A stretch of DNA of 64,000 bases from Hyalella azteca (Eukaryota > Arthropoda > Malacostraca > Amphipoda > Hyalellidae): assembly GCF_000764305.2 (NCBI RefSeq), contig NW_025944201.1:1-64000 (forward strand). Direction: 5' to 3'. Numbering within the stretch: position 1 is the first letter of the stretch; the number at the start of each line of letters is the position of its first letter. The notes under the pieces are model-generated. The model was given only the letters and a program-made list of their open reading frames with translations, was not told where the DNA came from and did no database searches. Position numbers and translations under genes: made by a program. Positions 35,701 through 43,840 of the stretch are shown here, piece by piece.

Positions 35701-37919
35701 GCAATGCCTGCTGCTGTGTAGATGCGGCGCCAAGCATGAGGCCGTACGTGGCACAGCGGCGCAGGCAGCAGCCGCAGGCACTGCTTCCAGCCGTCGCTGC
35801 AGCGCGCCTTGGGGCAGCGCTCAATGTCCTCCACCAGCTCCTTCATCACCAACCTGTGGTAGGATACTTATTAGCTAACCTACCGAGCTAATTATGTAAT
35901 ATTATTATGATTATTCTATGACTTGATTGGTGTGGCCTTGGGTTCAAATAAACTTTGAGGGCTCGTTGCACATTGAGATATTATTGATTATTTTCACTAT
36001 CTCAAATGAGATTGCACTCACAATTTATACTTGAATTGAGTATCCATAGAATCATAAATTACCCATTTCTAGTGAAAGCTATAATATGTATACCCATACT
36101 CATTGTACCACAACTTTTCCGTTTACCCTAGAAGGAATTGCAATGAAAAAGTGATTTTTTGAATAACTATATATGCAGTACCTCAAATGTGTAAGTGTGT
36201 TACTAACATCTGATGCACAGGCCTGCTGAACCTCACCTTGAACTAGGTGATTCAGTATTCTTAGGATATGAACTGAGTCAATTTATTGGATTATTGGGTA
36301 ATCTCAACACTTGGTAGCCTCAGCTTTTTGATCAAACTACAATAGATTATATATCTGCATCCTTCAGAAATATAAAATGTCTTTTTCCTAACAATAATAA
36401 TGACTAATAAATATCACCCTGTTTCTGAAAGCAATTACAGTAGTAGACAATATTGAGCTTTAATAGGCAAGAAATAATGTTGAAGCACAAGAAATAATGC
36501 TTAACAGCAAGAAATAATGTTGAACAGACATTAAATAATAACATGTACTTCATGCCTGGTGGTTGCCAGTGCCATGATACCTGCCAAGCTGCATGGTAGG
36601 CTCTGTCATGAGCACCGTGCCCCTAAAGCCAGTCTCGTTGGTGATGTAGGGCAGGGCCAGGATGCTCAGGTAATTAGACACCAAGATGGCATCCAGCTCA
36701 GAAAAATCCACCAACTGGCCAGCAGGAGCTTTGAATTCAGGAGGTGAGTCCACAAACACCCTGTTGCTGCACTCACGCAGCTCCTTAACAAATAACAAAA
36801 TAACAACAAATGAACTGAAGAAGAGCACACACAAATAGATATATAAATAAAAAATTTATACTGGAATCCCCACAGCAAATTTGAGAAGATAACAACAGCA
36901 TAAGTGTGATTATCTGAGTAGTTAACAGAATTGATTGGTAGGTAAGATTTATTCAAAGAAACATTTAAAAAACTCAAAGGAAATTTTTCTATAAAATTTC
37001 ACATATAATCAGTATCAGAATAATGAGAACACTATTATGTACCCCTTCTAGATGGGCATCTGCTTCACGAGGTGTCCAGTATGCCAGGTTGCTGGCACGC
37101 TGGCTGGGCACAAGGTGCAGGGGCAGGAAATGCTGTGCTGGACTCTGGTCCAGGCAGCAGTCCAGCATGATGGTCGTGTCCTGGAAGGTAACTATGGAGC
37201 AAGGCCGGTTGGCTTCGCTGGACAAACTGTACTGTGGAAAAATGAACAATCAACAAATTTATTGTTCAGTGGAGTGATGCATGTTCTTACATTACCATGA
37301 ATATGAGGTTTATAAAAACTAATTTTCAAACAGAGTCATAATCATGAAAATAATATAAACAAATATGGGCAAATGCAGCACCAACAGACTTTTCACCATG
37401 ATAATTTAAAAGGTACATATATGCAGTGAAGTAAAAATATTTAACTCTCAATCATCAAGTACCCTATATACAGTAGTTGCTTGGAATTTAATGGAAGCCA
37501 TAATGATTATGTACATATGGAGCTTCAAACTGGAAAGCCTTCCTTGAACAATAAAAATAGCAGAGAAAAACTAATTTGTCATTAAATTATGTTGGAACAT
37601 CCAATTATAAAGAGCACATTATTTATGTTAACACAAATTAAAATCTGAAATCTAATTATACAAAGTAATATTACAGGTATTATTGCCCATACATGGCAGG
37701 AAAATTTGAAAATGTAATATAATACGTACTGCACAAAAAATAAAATTGACTAATTTCTTGATAAATAAAATTCTAACAACATAGTTGAACAAGTTCTTCC
37801 TTTGCAGTTAATTTCTGAACTTAGCAGTTAGCATGGTATGAAATGTTTGAAAATAGAGCAAGAAAATAAATGAATAAACATAATACCTATTTATCCATAT
37901 TGCTACTTACAAACTTCAT
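26640..37919 (-). CDS. INTS9: Integrator complex subunit 9 (INTS9), whole gene span, 13 placed exons
   Basis: Translated exons follow metazoan INTS9 from start to stop. INTS9 is the metallo-beta-lactamase/beta-CASP partner of INTS11 in the nuclear Integrator complex, which cleaves snRNA and promoter-proximal transcripts. INTS9 itself is a pseudo-nuclease, and here the zinc-binding signature is absent as expected: the loop reads [16 protein letters not shown] with no HxHxDH. Other family landmarks are [56 protein letters not shown] and the C-terminal domain ending [11 protein letters not shown]. Splice phases agree at every junction between neighbouring placed exons (1-7 and 10-11). Not found: the segment after exon 7 (probably lost in the gap at 32,974), about 17 residues between exons 9 and 10, and the linker between exons 11 and 12. 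Individual exons are listed separately. Confidence 0.93.
26790..26985. repeat. 21-bp minisatellite between INTS9 exons 12 and 13
   Basis: About nine copies of cagtcgctgtctgattgttt and variants. Its right end reaches the duplicated exon 12 donor region. Confidence 0.92.
27008..27163 (-). CDS. INTS9: INTS9 exon 12 (52 codons)
   Basis: Acceptor ctcccgcag. Encodes [20 protein letters not shown] then [20 protein letters not shown] and GCIITV, matching the family's C-terminal IPVEQF...HGF domain that binds INTS11. Donor GTGAGT, itself duplicated 17-18 bp downstream. Confidence 0.88.
27170..27290. repeat. G-rich minisatellite upstream of INTS9 exon 12
   Basis: Copies of ggagttaggggaatga with variable links, starting 7 bp from the exon 12 acceptor. 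Confidence 0.85.
27291..28550. other. INTS9 intron sequence
   Basis: Contains CpG-rich patches with repeated cggccgt words at about 27,690-28,170. The linker exon(s) expected between exons 11 and 12 may lie here or be absent; I could not find them. Confidence 0.45.
28557..28697. mobile_element. MITE family C, copy 1 (intronic)
   Basis: A 141-bp element with imperfect inverted ends (GGCCATGCTTTCAAAA at left, complement of GCCTATTCTTTCAAAA at right). About 90% identical by eye to copy 2 at 30,026. Flanks ACTGG/TCTGG suggest a 5-bp target duplication. Confidence 0.78.
28705..29155. repeat. 16-bp minisatellite (INTS9 intron)
   Basis: About 27 copies of ctgggggaatgacagg and ctgggggaatagcaga variants. 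The 156-codon minus-strand open frame (Ser/Pro/His-rich) reads only the repeat. Confidence 0.95.
29160..30020. other. INTS9 intron sequence, nothing else seen
   Basis: AT-rich intronic DNA without recognised features. Confidence 0.5.
30026..30167. mobile_element. MITE family C, copy 2 (intronic)
   Basis: A 142-bp element homologous to copy 1, immediately flanked by a perfect CCAAG direct repeat (30,021-30,025 and 30,168-30,172), a plausible 5-bp target-site duplication. Ends 34 bp from the INTS9 exon 11 donor. No coding capacity. Confidence 0.83.
30202..30315 (-). CDS. INTS9: INTS9 exon 11 (38 codons)
   Basis: Acceptor cgttgcag. Encodes [20 protein letters not shown] then [18 protein letters not shown], donor GTGAGA, corresponding to the KLLKEVQ...PEQYTQPP region after the beta-CASP domain. 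Phase 0 at both ends. Confidence 0.87.
30325..30520. repeat. About 25-bp minisatellite at the INTS9 exon 11 acceptor
   Basis: Seven copies of cttcagtgtaactatagagc then gggga. The degenerate copy closest to the exon reaches within about 10 bp of the acceptor. Confidence 0.92.
30720..31135. repeat. CA-rich simple and tandem repeats (INTS9 intron)
   Basis: Acacaaacac-rich DNA. At about 31,010-31,110 the unit is cgcagctacacaac followed by aaaacacaaacacg (three to four copies). Confidence 0.8.
31150..31247 (-). CDS. INTS9: INTS9 exon 10
   Basis: Acceptor attttacag, 98 nt. Encodes [20 protein letters not shown] then [13 protein letters not shown], among the most conserved stretches of the family. 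The first codon is split, needing one base from an upstream exon that I did not find between 31,250 and 31,990. Confidence 0.92.
31260..31990. other. INTS9 intron sequence
   Basis: AT-rich. A short INTS9 exon of about 17 codons is expected here but was not identified. GC-rich words sharing ggtatcc with exon 9 occur at about 31,895-31,965. Confidence 0.4.
31999..32265 (-). CDS. INTS9: INTS9 exon 9 (disrupted by a 34-bp repeat and a gap; exon 8 not found)
   Basis: Acceptor gcgcgcag, then [20 protein letters not shown] through [11 protein letters not shown], the N at 32,132, and [14 protein letters not shown] before a consensus GTAAGT donor at 31,993-31,998. The family has FRQ directly followed by a short VVFTGHP segment. 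Here the 34-bp piece encoding LVLFTGG is present about four times next to the N and breaks the frame, most simply an assembly stutter. Confidence 0.82.
32015..32130. repeat. 34-bp tandem repeat inside INTS9 exon 9
   Basis: Three to four copies of gaagagcaccaggacctcta then ggatacccaccggt, ending at the N at 32,132. Confidence 0.93.
32132..32132. other. Single-base assembly gap
   Basis: One N directly beside a tandem copy of its flank and inside an exon. Confidence 0.9.
32290..32600. repeat. AT-rich tandem repeat (INTS9 intron)
   Basis: Imperfect repeats of aattattccataattcacgt, 'agcaaatttactaaattactcac' and related words, period about 55-60 bp. Confidence 0.75.
32974..32974. other. Single-base assembly gap
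   Basis: One N between intron sequence and the 98-bp tandem copies of INTS9 exon 7. INTS9 exon 8 is missing at this point. Confidence 0.9.
32975..33297. repeat. 98-bp tandem repeat made of INTS9 exon 7 plus its acceptor
   Basis: Copies start at 32,975, 33,073 and 33,171 with exact 98-bp spacing, and a partial copy at 33,269. Each carries the intron tail, the acceptor and the first 56 nt of exon 7. Copies differ at only a few bases. Confidence 0.95.
33220..33275 (-). CDS. INTS9: INTS9 exon 7 (visible part, truncated)
   Basis: Acceptor attgcag, then GC completing Gly, then [18 protein letters not shown]. Family members continue beyond this Cys, but here the sequence turns back into its own upstream intron: a 98-bp unit of intron tail plus exon is repeated down to the single-base gap at 32,974. 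The 3' part of the exon is therefore missing from the window. Confidence 0.85.
33300..34180. other. INTS9 intron sequence, nothing else seen
   Basis: AT-rich intronic DNA. Confidence 0.5.
34186..34363 (-). CDS. INTS9: INTS9 exon 6
   Basis: Acceptor tcctacag. Encodes [20 protein letters not shown] through [20 protein letters not shown] and one base of a Gly codon. The donor GTCACT is weak, but the split codon joins exactly with exon 7 (G|GC). About 21 CpGs in 178 nt. Confidence 0.9.
34378..34592. repeat. 13-bp minisatellite at the INTS9 exon 6 acceptor
   Basis: About 16 copies of gaacaacagcact, beginning some 15 bp from the exon 6 acceptor. Open frames across it are repeat-only beyond the exon. 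Confidence 0.95.
34880..35150. mobile_element. Penelope-like 5' fragments as a snap-back inverted repeat (INTS9 intron)
   Basis: Two 34-bp arms (34,903-34,936 and 35,047-35,080) are perfect inverted copies, each bordered outside by a (TA)n run. The minus strand reads [20 protein letters not shown] then [20 protein letters not shown]. The plus-strand arm reads the same [10 protein letters not shown] and continues [13 protein letters not shown]. The sequence is homologous to the minus-strand frame at 56.5 kb. The short basic block followed by a LPNYTN-type motif is what I would expect from the N-terminus of a Penelope-like reverse transcriptase. Penelope elements often form inverted partial copies. 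Confidence 0.65.
35275..35425. repeat. Tandem repeat of the INTS9 exon 5 end and its donor
   Basis: On the minus strand the unit is GTGGGTCATGGTATTAGGTG, GGTCAGAG, then CTGCTGCAGTCTCACCAG and CACAAG. The last 24 nt equal the end of exon 5. About three copies, each recreating an AAG|GTGGGT donor. Confidence 0.93.
35426..35515 (-). CDS. INTS9: INTS9 exon 5 (30 codons)
   Basis: Acceptor ttgtacag. Encodes [20 protein letters not shown] then [10 protein letters not shown], aligning with the family's GAVQVTPLSSG...QSH segment. Donor GTGGGT. The last 24 nt of the exon plus the donor are repeated downstream in the intron (see 35,275-35,425). Confidence 0.92.
35655..35853 (-). CDS. INTS9: INTS9 exon 4
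   Basis: Acceptor taccacag, supplies the last base of the split Arg codon, then [20 protein letters not shown] through TIVAYNEAV and a GTGAGG donor. Length 199 nt (1 + 66 codons) keeps phase. About 15 CpGs, a sharp rise from exon 3. Confidence 0.92.
35860..36575. other. INTS9 intron 3 sequence
   Basis: CpG-poor. A short repeat of aagaaataatg is at about 36,465-36,530. Nothing else. Confidence 0.5.
36581..36783 (-). CDS. INTS9: INTS9 exon 3
   Basis: Acceptor ttgttaag, starts with [13 protein letters not shown] and ends with 2 nt of an Arg codon before GTATCA. It contains the degenerate active-site loop [14 protein letters not shown], where the catalytic nuclease INTS11 has its His/Asp cluster. 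About three CpGs in 203 nt. Confidence 0.93.
37043..37231 (-). CDS. INTS9: INTS9 exon 2 (63 codons)
   Basis: Acceptor ttccacag, phase 0, donor GTACAT. Encodes residues 4-66, including [20 protein letters not shown] and [10 protein letters not shown], the start of the metallo-beta-lactamase-like fold. Only about five CpGs in 189 nt. Confidence 0.93.
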
Positions 37920-38240
37920 GATGGTCAAATGTCAATGGAAACTTCACAGCTCCAACTGCAACTGCTCCAAAAAATAGAGAAAGAAAAACTTGTATCAAAC
38001 TGTTGAGCAACACATCATTTATATTTGAGATTGAAAATCACAAAGTGTCTGAAATAAAAAAATTCAAATAATAATTTAACTAGTAACTAATCACAGTATA
38101 TTGCTTTATAATCAGAAAAATTTTTCCTAACAAGCTAACATCAGCACTGGGCAGAGCTGCAGAGGAAAGGAAACCTGTAGCTGTAAACCATCAGTGATCA
38201 TGAGTGATGTGGTCAGGCTCAAGCAAGCCCCAGAACAAGT
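37240..38240. promoter_or_regulatory. INTS9 intron 1 and presumed 5' UTR/promoter region
   Basis: Intron 1 covers 37,232-37,910, and sequence above 37,920 should hold the 5' UTR and promoter. No TATA or Inr element can be assigned with confidence. The region is CpG-poor and AT-rich. Confidence 0.35.
37911..37919 (-). CDS. INTS9: INTS9 exon 1 (start codon)
   Basis: ATG AAG TTT followed directly by a consensus GTAAGT donor. Joined to exon 2 it gives [15 protein letters not shown], matching the family N-terminus (human begins MKLYCLS). The tiny coding exon explains why no long open frame starts here. Confidence 0.88.
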
Positions 38241-38245
38241 CTTAA

Positions 38246-38781
38246 CCCTTTAGCGGGCAAGCATTGAAATATCCAGAAATTAAACTTTTAGAAACCATTT
38301 CAAGAAAGTAAGAAGTATTATACAGTATATTTATTTATATGAATTTTTGCAAATTTTGCCTATTGAAGGTTTAAATCGCACTTGAAGAATTCAATAAATG
38401 CGATCAGTACACAAAATTTTTCTTTATAATTAAAATTCAGTTTATGCAAATGAAAAATTAGAAACATAAAAATTTAATTTAATTAAATTTAATCAAGTTG
38501 CCAAAATAAATAAATATACCTATATATTGATACTTCCACCTTTTGAAAAAAATGCGGAAAGAGCGTCAATTCCATTGTCCGAATCAAAACCTTCATTTGA
38601 ATGCTCATATTTCAATTTGTGGACTTTGCAGCTGGTGATGCTATAGATAGCACGATGGTCAGATAATTAGGGATTGACTGAGGCATTATAAGGATGCCTC
38701 AAAAACAAACAGGAAGCTGTGGTGAGGCCTTTTGTGACACTATTTCAAGTGATCATATATGGTAACTTACCCGTGAAAGGG
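38246..38781. mobile_element. piggyBac-like non-autonomous element
   Basis: Flanked by TTAA on both sides (38,242-38,245 and 38,782-38,785), the piggyBac target. Inverted ends are CCCTTTAGCGGGCAAG (left) and CCCTTTCACGGGTAAG (right, complemented). The 536-bp interior lacks a transposase, but its minus strand keeps a short acidic stretch (YEHSNEGFDSDNGIDALSAF) that resembles the N-terminus of piggyBac-type transposases. It is therefore probably an internal-deletion derivative. Confidence 0.8.
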
Positions 38782-38795
38782 TTAAGCAAACATAT

Positions 38796-39739
38796 CTAGG
38801 GTAAACGCGGTATATTCCGACATATTGAGGACGTAGCAAAAAATGAATGGCTTTAAAAAAATCACCGTATGCGCAACTCGAGTTCTGTTTGCTTTACGTC
38901 ACTCTCAAAACACCGCAGTTGCACTATGCGCCAGCAACAATGAAACGTCACAAACTGTTGCCATATTTATTAAAAAGCCTTTAGAATGCAAACCTACCAA
39001 ATCCATATATTCCGATGCTGTGTGTGACTAAATTTGCCATTTTGTAAGACTAATTCCAGCCGCGCTTCAAACTCTACTAATTCGTAATTCCAACACTCTT
39101 GTGTTCAAATTCCGATTGCTGTGTGAACTGTATTGGAATACAAGACAGCTCGGAATTAGAACACTATTGAATATTGAACACTACTTAATTAGGCTTTTAA
39201 TTAAGAGCTATTAGGCTTTTAATTAAGAAAATTTTAATTTTTGCACACAGCTTGGAACAAGCTGTGTGTGTCTATTTCCAAGCTGTGTCAGAATTAGTTT
39301 TTATGTGTCTAAAACCATCTCTTAACTTAGTCATCTATTAATTTATTTACCACTTGAAATCAGCAAATACAAGTATACTTAAAGGATTCATAATATATTC
39401 ATAGACTTTAAAAGTCACAAACCATAATATTCTTTCTACACAAACAGTTTATCACTATTTGGTAGAGCAAGGTCTACTATCAACTTTGACACATTTTTTG
39501 ATGTTCTCACTGAGTGACGTGCACTGTCTCTCTTTGGATCTTAACATTTTCCCGCCAGACAGCCCAGACCTAGTGTTTTGGCAATAGTATGGTGCCCAAT
39601 ACTAATAGTAAGACGTCACTATTTCAACCATCAACAAATGAGCGGAAGTTGCAGAACTAAGACAAAGCTTAACATAAAGGAAAAAGTTGAGAAGTGTCGG
39701 AATTACCCACGATGTCAGAATATACCACGTTTACCCTAG
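38796..39739. mobile_element. TIR DNA element, about 944 bp, superfamily unassigned
   Basis: Left end ctagggtaaacgcggtatat then tccgacat; complemented right end ctagggtaaacgtggtatat then tctgacat. Only two mismatches in 28 bp. It begins 11 bp beyond the piggyBac-like element's right TTAA. The inside has a duplicated attaggcttttaattaaga word and a plus-strand 62-codon open frame with no recognised domain. The target-site duplication could not be resolved. Confidence 0.78.
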
Positions 39740-39842
39740 TAAATCTAATCTCAATAATTGAGCAGACTGCAGAAGATGCAGCCTGCCTGAGCCTGATTTT
39801 TATAGTAGCTAATTCAAATAGCATAGTGCAACTGGCAATGAA

Positions 39843-40010
39843 GAGTTTTTAGCGCATTTTCTCATTTATGGAAAAAATGCACTATTGTGCTTGCCATGTC
39901 CATCTGTCCGTGACCTCAAGTTTTCGTCAACGAGAAACTGCGTCACTCACTGCGTCACTCACTGCAGTGAGTACTGAGTTTAGTGAGTTATATTTTTTAG
40001 GCTATTCCTC
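39843..40010. mobile_element. Dispersed repeat B, copy 2
   Basis: Homologous to 23,241-23,425 (tttagcgcattttctcattt, 'attgtgcttgccatgtcc', 'cactgcagtgagtactgagt'), with a small internal duplication of actcactgcgtc. Confidence 0.7.
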
Positions 40011-40429
40011 AAGCTCAAGTTCAATATTGAGTGCTACAAGTAGACCAGCAAAATATAATGGATGCAACATTATCATACATATAGGATATTGGTTTAAATC
40101 TTGATTCTTGAGTAAATTAGGAAATTAAAAATGAGCTGATTCTAAAAAATGTCTTGTTTGCAGTTTGTTTGCCAGTAGTCATTCTAAAAAATGTCTTGTT
40201 TGTAATTTGCCAGTTGTCACAGTTGCCATTATAATAAGAGGACACATGATCACACATCCATAGTACTGATAGTACTCTATATTATTAGTCTATCTAGAGC
40301 CTTAGAGGCTAGACTTGGTCGACTCCTGATTAAAGCACACTTAGCACAGTAAAACAGACGGAGGAAGCGACAGCTGACGCTTCAGTTAGGTGATACAAAC
40401 TTTTTTTAAAGTTTTCAATCAAGTCTACA

Positions 40430-40545
40430 GGCGAACTGCATTAGTACGTGCGGTAAGGCGGTTAACGTCGAAGGCGAGCCGCGAGCGTCGGTAGCGTCAC
40501 ATGCAGCCTGCTGCCACGGTGCAGCTGATCTTGTTTGTTTACATC
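40430..40545. promoter_or_regulatory. Local CpG cluster
   Basis: About ten CpGs in roughly 70 bp (tacgtgcggtaaggcggtta then acgtcgaaggcgagccgcga) inside otherwise CpG-poor DNA. It could be a promoter or a younger insertion; I cannot tell which. Confidence 0.3.
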
Positions 40546-40550
40546 TGCCT

Positions 40551-40945
40551 TTTTTTTTTAGTTATTCTTATAGGAGCACTGGAGACTAGTCCATATAGCC
40601 CCTTGCCTAAACTGGGTTTAATTGGTACCTAACAGTCTAACACCTCTGAAAGTGAAAATCTGGAACAGAGAGAGAACACACACACACGAAAAAAAGAAAA
40701 AAAAAAGAAAAATATTTAACTGACAAATAATAAGGATAAAATAGGTAAAATTAATGAAATTACTGTTAAGTTTATTTAACGGAAAAAAAAAAACAAATTA
40801 CAGGGAATGCTGAAGTTATGAATGTAGATTAATGTTATGAAAAGTTAAGTAGAGTAATGAAAAAAATAAGTAAATAAATAAACAAAATTAAATAAAATAA
40901 TAATAAAATAAAATTAAAATAAAAAAATAAAACAAAAACTTTGGT
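40551..40945 (-). mobile_element. Retroposon D 3' end with poly(A), copy 1
   Basis: On the minus strand an AT-rich stretch leads to CCAATTAAACCCAGTTTAGG, 'GGACTAGTCTCCAGTGCTCC', TATAAGAATAACT and poly(A). The same block recurs at 55,388 and 55,894. It looks like a LINE or SINE 3' end inserted by target-primed reverse transcription. The class is unresolved. Confidence 0.7.
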
Positions 40946-40949
40946 GGCT

Positions 40950-41350
40950 ATCCACATTCACATATGATTCATATGTGCACATAGCACATGTTTGTACCTA
41001 TATTACCCCTTGCCCCTGCCCTGGGCCCCTGGGTTCCCCTGCCAAATTTCACCTTGCCTAACATAAACACAAAACAGTATTTTGATTTAATCTATAGGCA
41101 TGCCATTAGCCTTACCTTACCTGCTGCCTTGGTAGCCTAGGTGCCAGTGTCACATCAAATACAAGGATCTGATTCTACTCACAGTCTCGCTGAAACATGT
41201 ACAACATCGTAAATAAATTGAGAAGAATCAGATTAAAACTGACATAATTAATGAGAGATAATTAGACATCAACTCACTTGATATAAGCGGGATTCGTTGA
41301 GGAGAGCTTCATTTTTTATGGTCATCTTCTGAATGATCGGACAGAAACTC
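40950..41350. other. No supported gene
   Basis: Nothing recognised beyond simple AT-rich and C-rich patches. Confidence 0.5.
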
Positions 41351-41509
41351 CTTGCCGATTACGGCTTCTCAGCAAGTCGAAGTCGGCCCTGTTTGTTTGT
41401 TTCGAATTTATTTGTATTACACGATAGAATTGCTCAATAGGCCCTATATACTTAGAGACAGACTAGCTGAAGCTACTGGCATTTTTATAACGATTTTGAG
41501 GAGGGCAAT

Positions 41510-41655
41510 TTTTTTTAAATTGATCTCAAAATCGGCACAAAAACAACGTCTTTCGCGACAGTATTTACATTTTGGGCCCACGGTGACGTCACAGCCGGAA
41601 CAACAAACGACATCCGCAAAGAGCAGCTGCGCGTGGGTCAACCTTGTATTAATTC
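41510..41655. promoter_or_regulatory. CpG-rich block with a perfect CRE palindrome
   Basis: TGACGTCA at 41,584-41,591 is the CREB/ATF consensus, within a CpG-rich block that ends where LINE homology starts at about 41,658. There is no annotated transcript to tie it to. It could be promoter or transposon sequence. Confidence 0.3.
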
Positions 41656-41657
41656 AA

Positions 41658-42185
41658 CCATGGATAGGGGGTACATTTGCATAGAACAGATCTGACACGA
41701 CAGGACACTGGGGCAACTGTATGAGGCGGAGGTAGTATGTACTTGCACATTAGTACTTTGCGGTGGACAGACAGAGGGGGAATGATAGCCTCCACCTCCA
41801 TAGTAGAGACCGGGGTTGTTTTACGGCAGCCAAGAGCTATGCGCAAACAGTTGTTTTGGATCACATTTAATCTTGAAAGATTTGTAGGTGCTGCAGATCC
41901 ATAGAAGGCCGCTCCATAGTCCAGTCAACTTCTTATCAGAGTTTTGTACAGCTTTATCAACAATATACGGTCTGCACCCCACTGTCTGCCCGAGATGGAC
42001 TGTAGTAGGTTTACAATTGGGATACAATTTAATTTAAGGGCATTTATGTGTGGTTCCCATCTTAGCCGTGGTGCATCAAGAACCACACCTAAGTATCTGT
42101 ACTGTTTAACAAACTCCAGGACAGAGCCATCTAAGGACAATGGGATTGTATTGGCTTGTATGTTTTTAAGGGTAGACATCGTGAG
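41658..42185 (-). pseudogene. I-superfamily LINE copy 1: RT C-terminal part
   Basis: Minus-strand frames give NIQANTIPLSLDGSVLEFVK, 'QYRYLGVVLDAPRLRWEPHI', 'LLIKLYKTLIRSRLDYGAAF' and 'NVIQNNCLRIALGCRK', the thumb/C-terminal region of a non-LTR reverse transcriptase, split by frameshifts. The catalytic F/YxDD region is absent: the sequence jumps from the N-terminal RT region at 42,290 to here. Contains the uninterrupted site (cccatcttagccgtgg, about 42,057-42,072) that in copy 2 is occupied by a PIF/Harbinger-like element. Confidence 0.88.
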
Positions 42186-42283
42186 ATGTAGGATGCTTTA
42201 GTTTATTGGTATTGATATTAAAATGTAGGGGGCATTAGGATATTCTGGTTAATTTCCATGAAGGGGATTTGTACTATTGGCTT

Positions 42284-43126
42284 TTAACATATAATCCCGA
42301 AGTCTACTCTGCCCTTTAGCAGGCTTACGCACGGAAAGGAGGATGAAAGATATGCGGGTCCTGGGCTATGCTGGCCTCCGGCATGCATCCCAGGTAAGTG
42401 AGAGAGATGAGAGTTATGGATGAGGTCTATTCCTGGGGAAGTGTGTTTCAAAGATTTAAGGGAAGACTCCAGCTCATAAAGGGAAAAAGATTCATTNTCA
42501 TAAGGGGAAAAAGGTTCATTCAAAGGGATGTTCAAGTCATCACTCAGTGCAATGGCCAAGGAAAGGGCAACATTTGGTGGATAGGGAGAGGGAGCTGGAC
42601 GCATGAAAGTTTTTTCATAGTGGAGGGAGAGAGCTTGAGCTTTGCCAAGTGAGTCTGTCACAATAGAGTCATGCAATATGAGAGGTTGCGACTTACGGAC
42701 ACATGGAGTGCGGAGGGACTTGACTTTCTTCCACAGTTGAGATATGGGGGTGCTGGATGTGATTTTGCTGCAGTAACTCCTCCATGAGTTCTGCTTGGCT
42801 CTTTTAACCTCCCATTTAACCTTGGCTTCACATCTCCTGAAGGCTATTAGGTTGTTTGGGGAAGGCTGTGAGATCAATATTCTCTTAGCAGCCCTCTTAG
42901 CTTTAACAGCCTGGGCACAGCTTGGTGTCCACCAAGGCTTATTATACTTTGGGGTAATAATTGCCTTAGTTTGTGATAATACCTCAGTACTGGCAGAGAT
43001 GATATGATCTGTGAAGTTGGCACAGCTGACCTCAATGTCAGGAGACGGTGCTGTGCCCCTCTGCTGCAGAGCAGCAGACCATGCACCCCATGCACCCCAT
43101 GACTCATTTTTAAACTTCCAGGAGCG
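42284..43126 (-). pseudogene. I-superfamily LINE copy 1: EN-RT linker and RT start
   Basis: Open in pieces, with KPWWTPSCAQAVKAKRAAKR, 'AFRRCEAKVKWEVKRAKQNS', 'WRSYCSKITSSTPISQLWKK' and later 'LKSLKHTSPGIDLIHNSHLS', the typical region between endonuclease and RT fingers. The single-base gap at 42,497 falls here, beside a direct repeat of gggaaaaagattcatt. Confidence 0.85.
42497..42497. other. Single-base assembly gap
   Basis: One N inside LINE sequence, between two near copies of gggaaaaa-gttcatt. Confidence 0.9.
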
Positions 43127-43840
43127 TTAAGCTCTGTATTGGACTGTTGAGACCTCAGCTCCAAGGCAGGTAGTGACTGGGTAGTGATTACTTCCCATGT
43201 CACCCCCTGTGTGCACTGATGCTAGTGGTAAGAGATTTGTAGAGACTATTGAGAGGTCCAAAGTAGAGAAAGAGTTGTGATATGCACTATAAAATGTTGG
43301 CAAAGACAGAGGAGTTGGCATAGATAGCATGGTATTATTGAGTAGAATATTTTCTAAGCTCTTGCCACTTTGATTTGAAATTTTCCCTGGCTCCCAAATT
43401 GGGCTATGGGCATTAAAGTCTCCCACTATGAGGCAGGAGGGCTCCAGTTTGGAGAAGAAGTGTGTGAACTCCTGCTGTGATACATTCTTGTTGGGGTTGT
43501 AGAGGTTCAGTATTGAGACTGGCAGTTTGTTTTTAAGGTAAATTTTAATACCACATACTTCTAGGAGGCCCTGAGGAAAGAGTTGCAAGTCATGGTCCAG
43601 ATATGTTACATCACTACGCACCAGAACAGCCAGACCACCTCCTGCCTGAGGTGCCCCTCTATGTTTATAAATTGCACTATAGTTAATAAAGCTTGGTTCA
43701 AAATTTTGAGAGAGCCATGTTTCAGATAGACATATTACATGTGGTTTGCTTGAGTAGATGTGCAGTTTAAGGTTACTTAGCTTGTTGCTTAGACTATGAC
43801 AATTCCACTGGAGTATCTTTATTTCTTGTTGGGAAGACAT
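43127..43840 (-). pseudogene. I-superfamily LINE copy 1: ORF2 start and APE endonuclease domain
   Basis: An open 237-codon frame starts at ATG 43,840 with KILQWNCHSLSNKL (the QWN motif). It continues with HVICLSETWL, AGGGLAVLVRSDV, SCLIVGDFNAHSPIWEPG, TLDLSIVS and GSNHYPV. These are the N, E, GDFNAH, D/S and SNH catalytic motifs of an apurinic-type endonuclease, all present. ORF2 overlaps the ORF1 stop by 22 nt. The element as a whole is dead because of the missing RT core. Confidence 0.92.

Noticed and set aside
43127..43840. Host apurinic endonuclease gene
   Set aside because: The endonuclease motifs are those of LINE ORF2. An ORF1 overlaps upstream and RT sequence follows.
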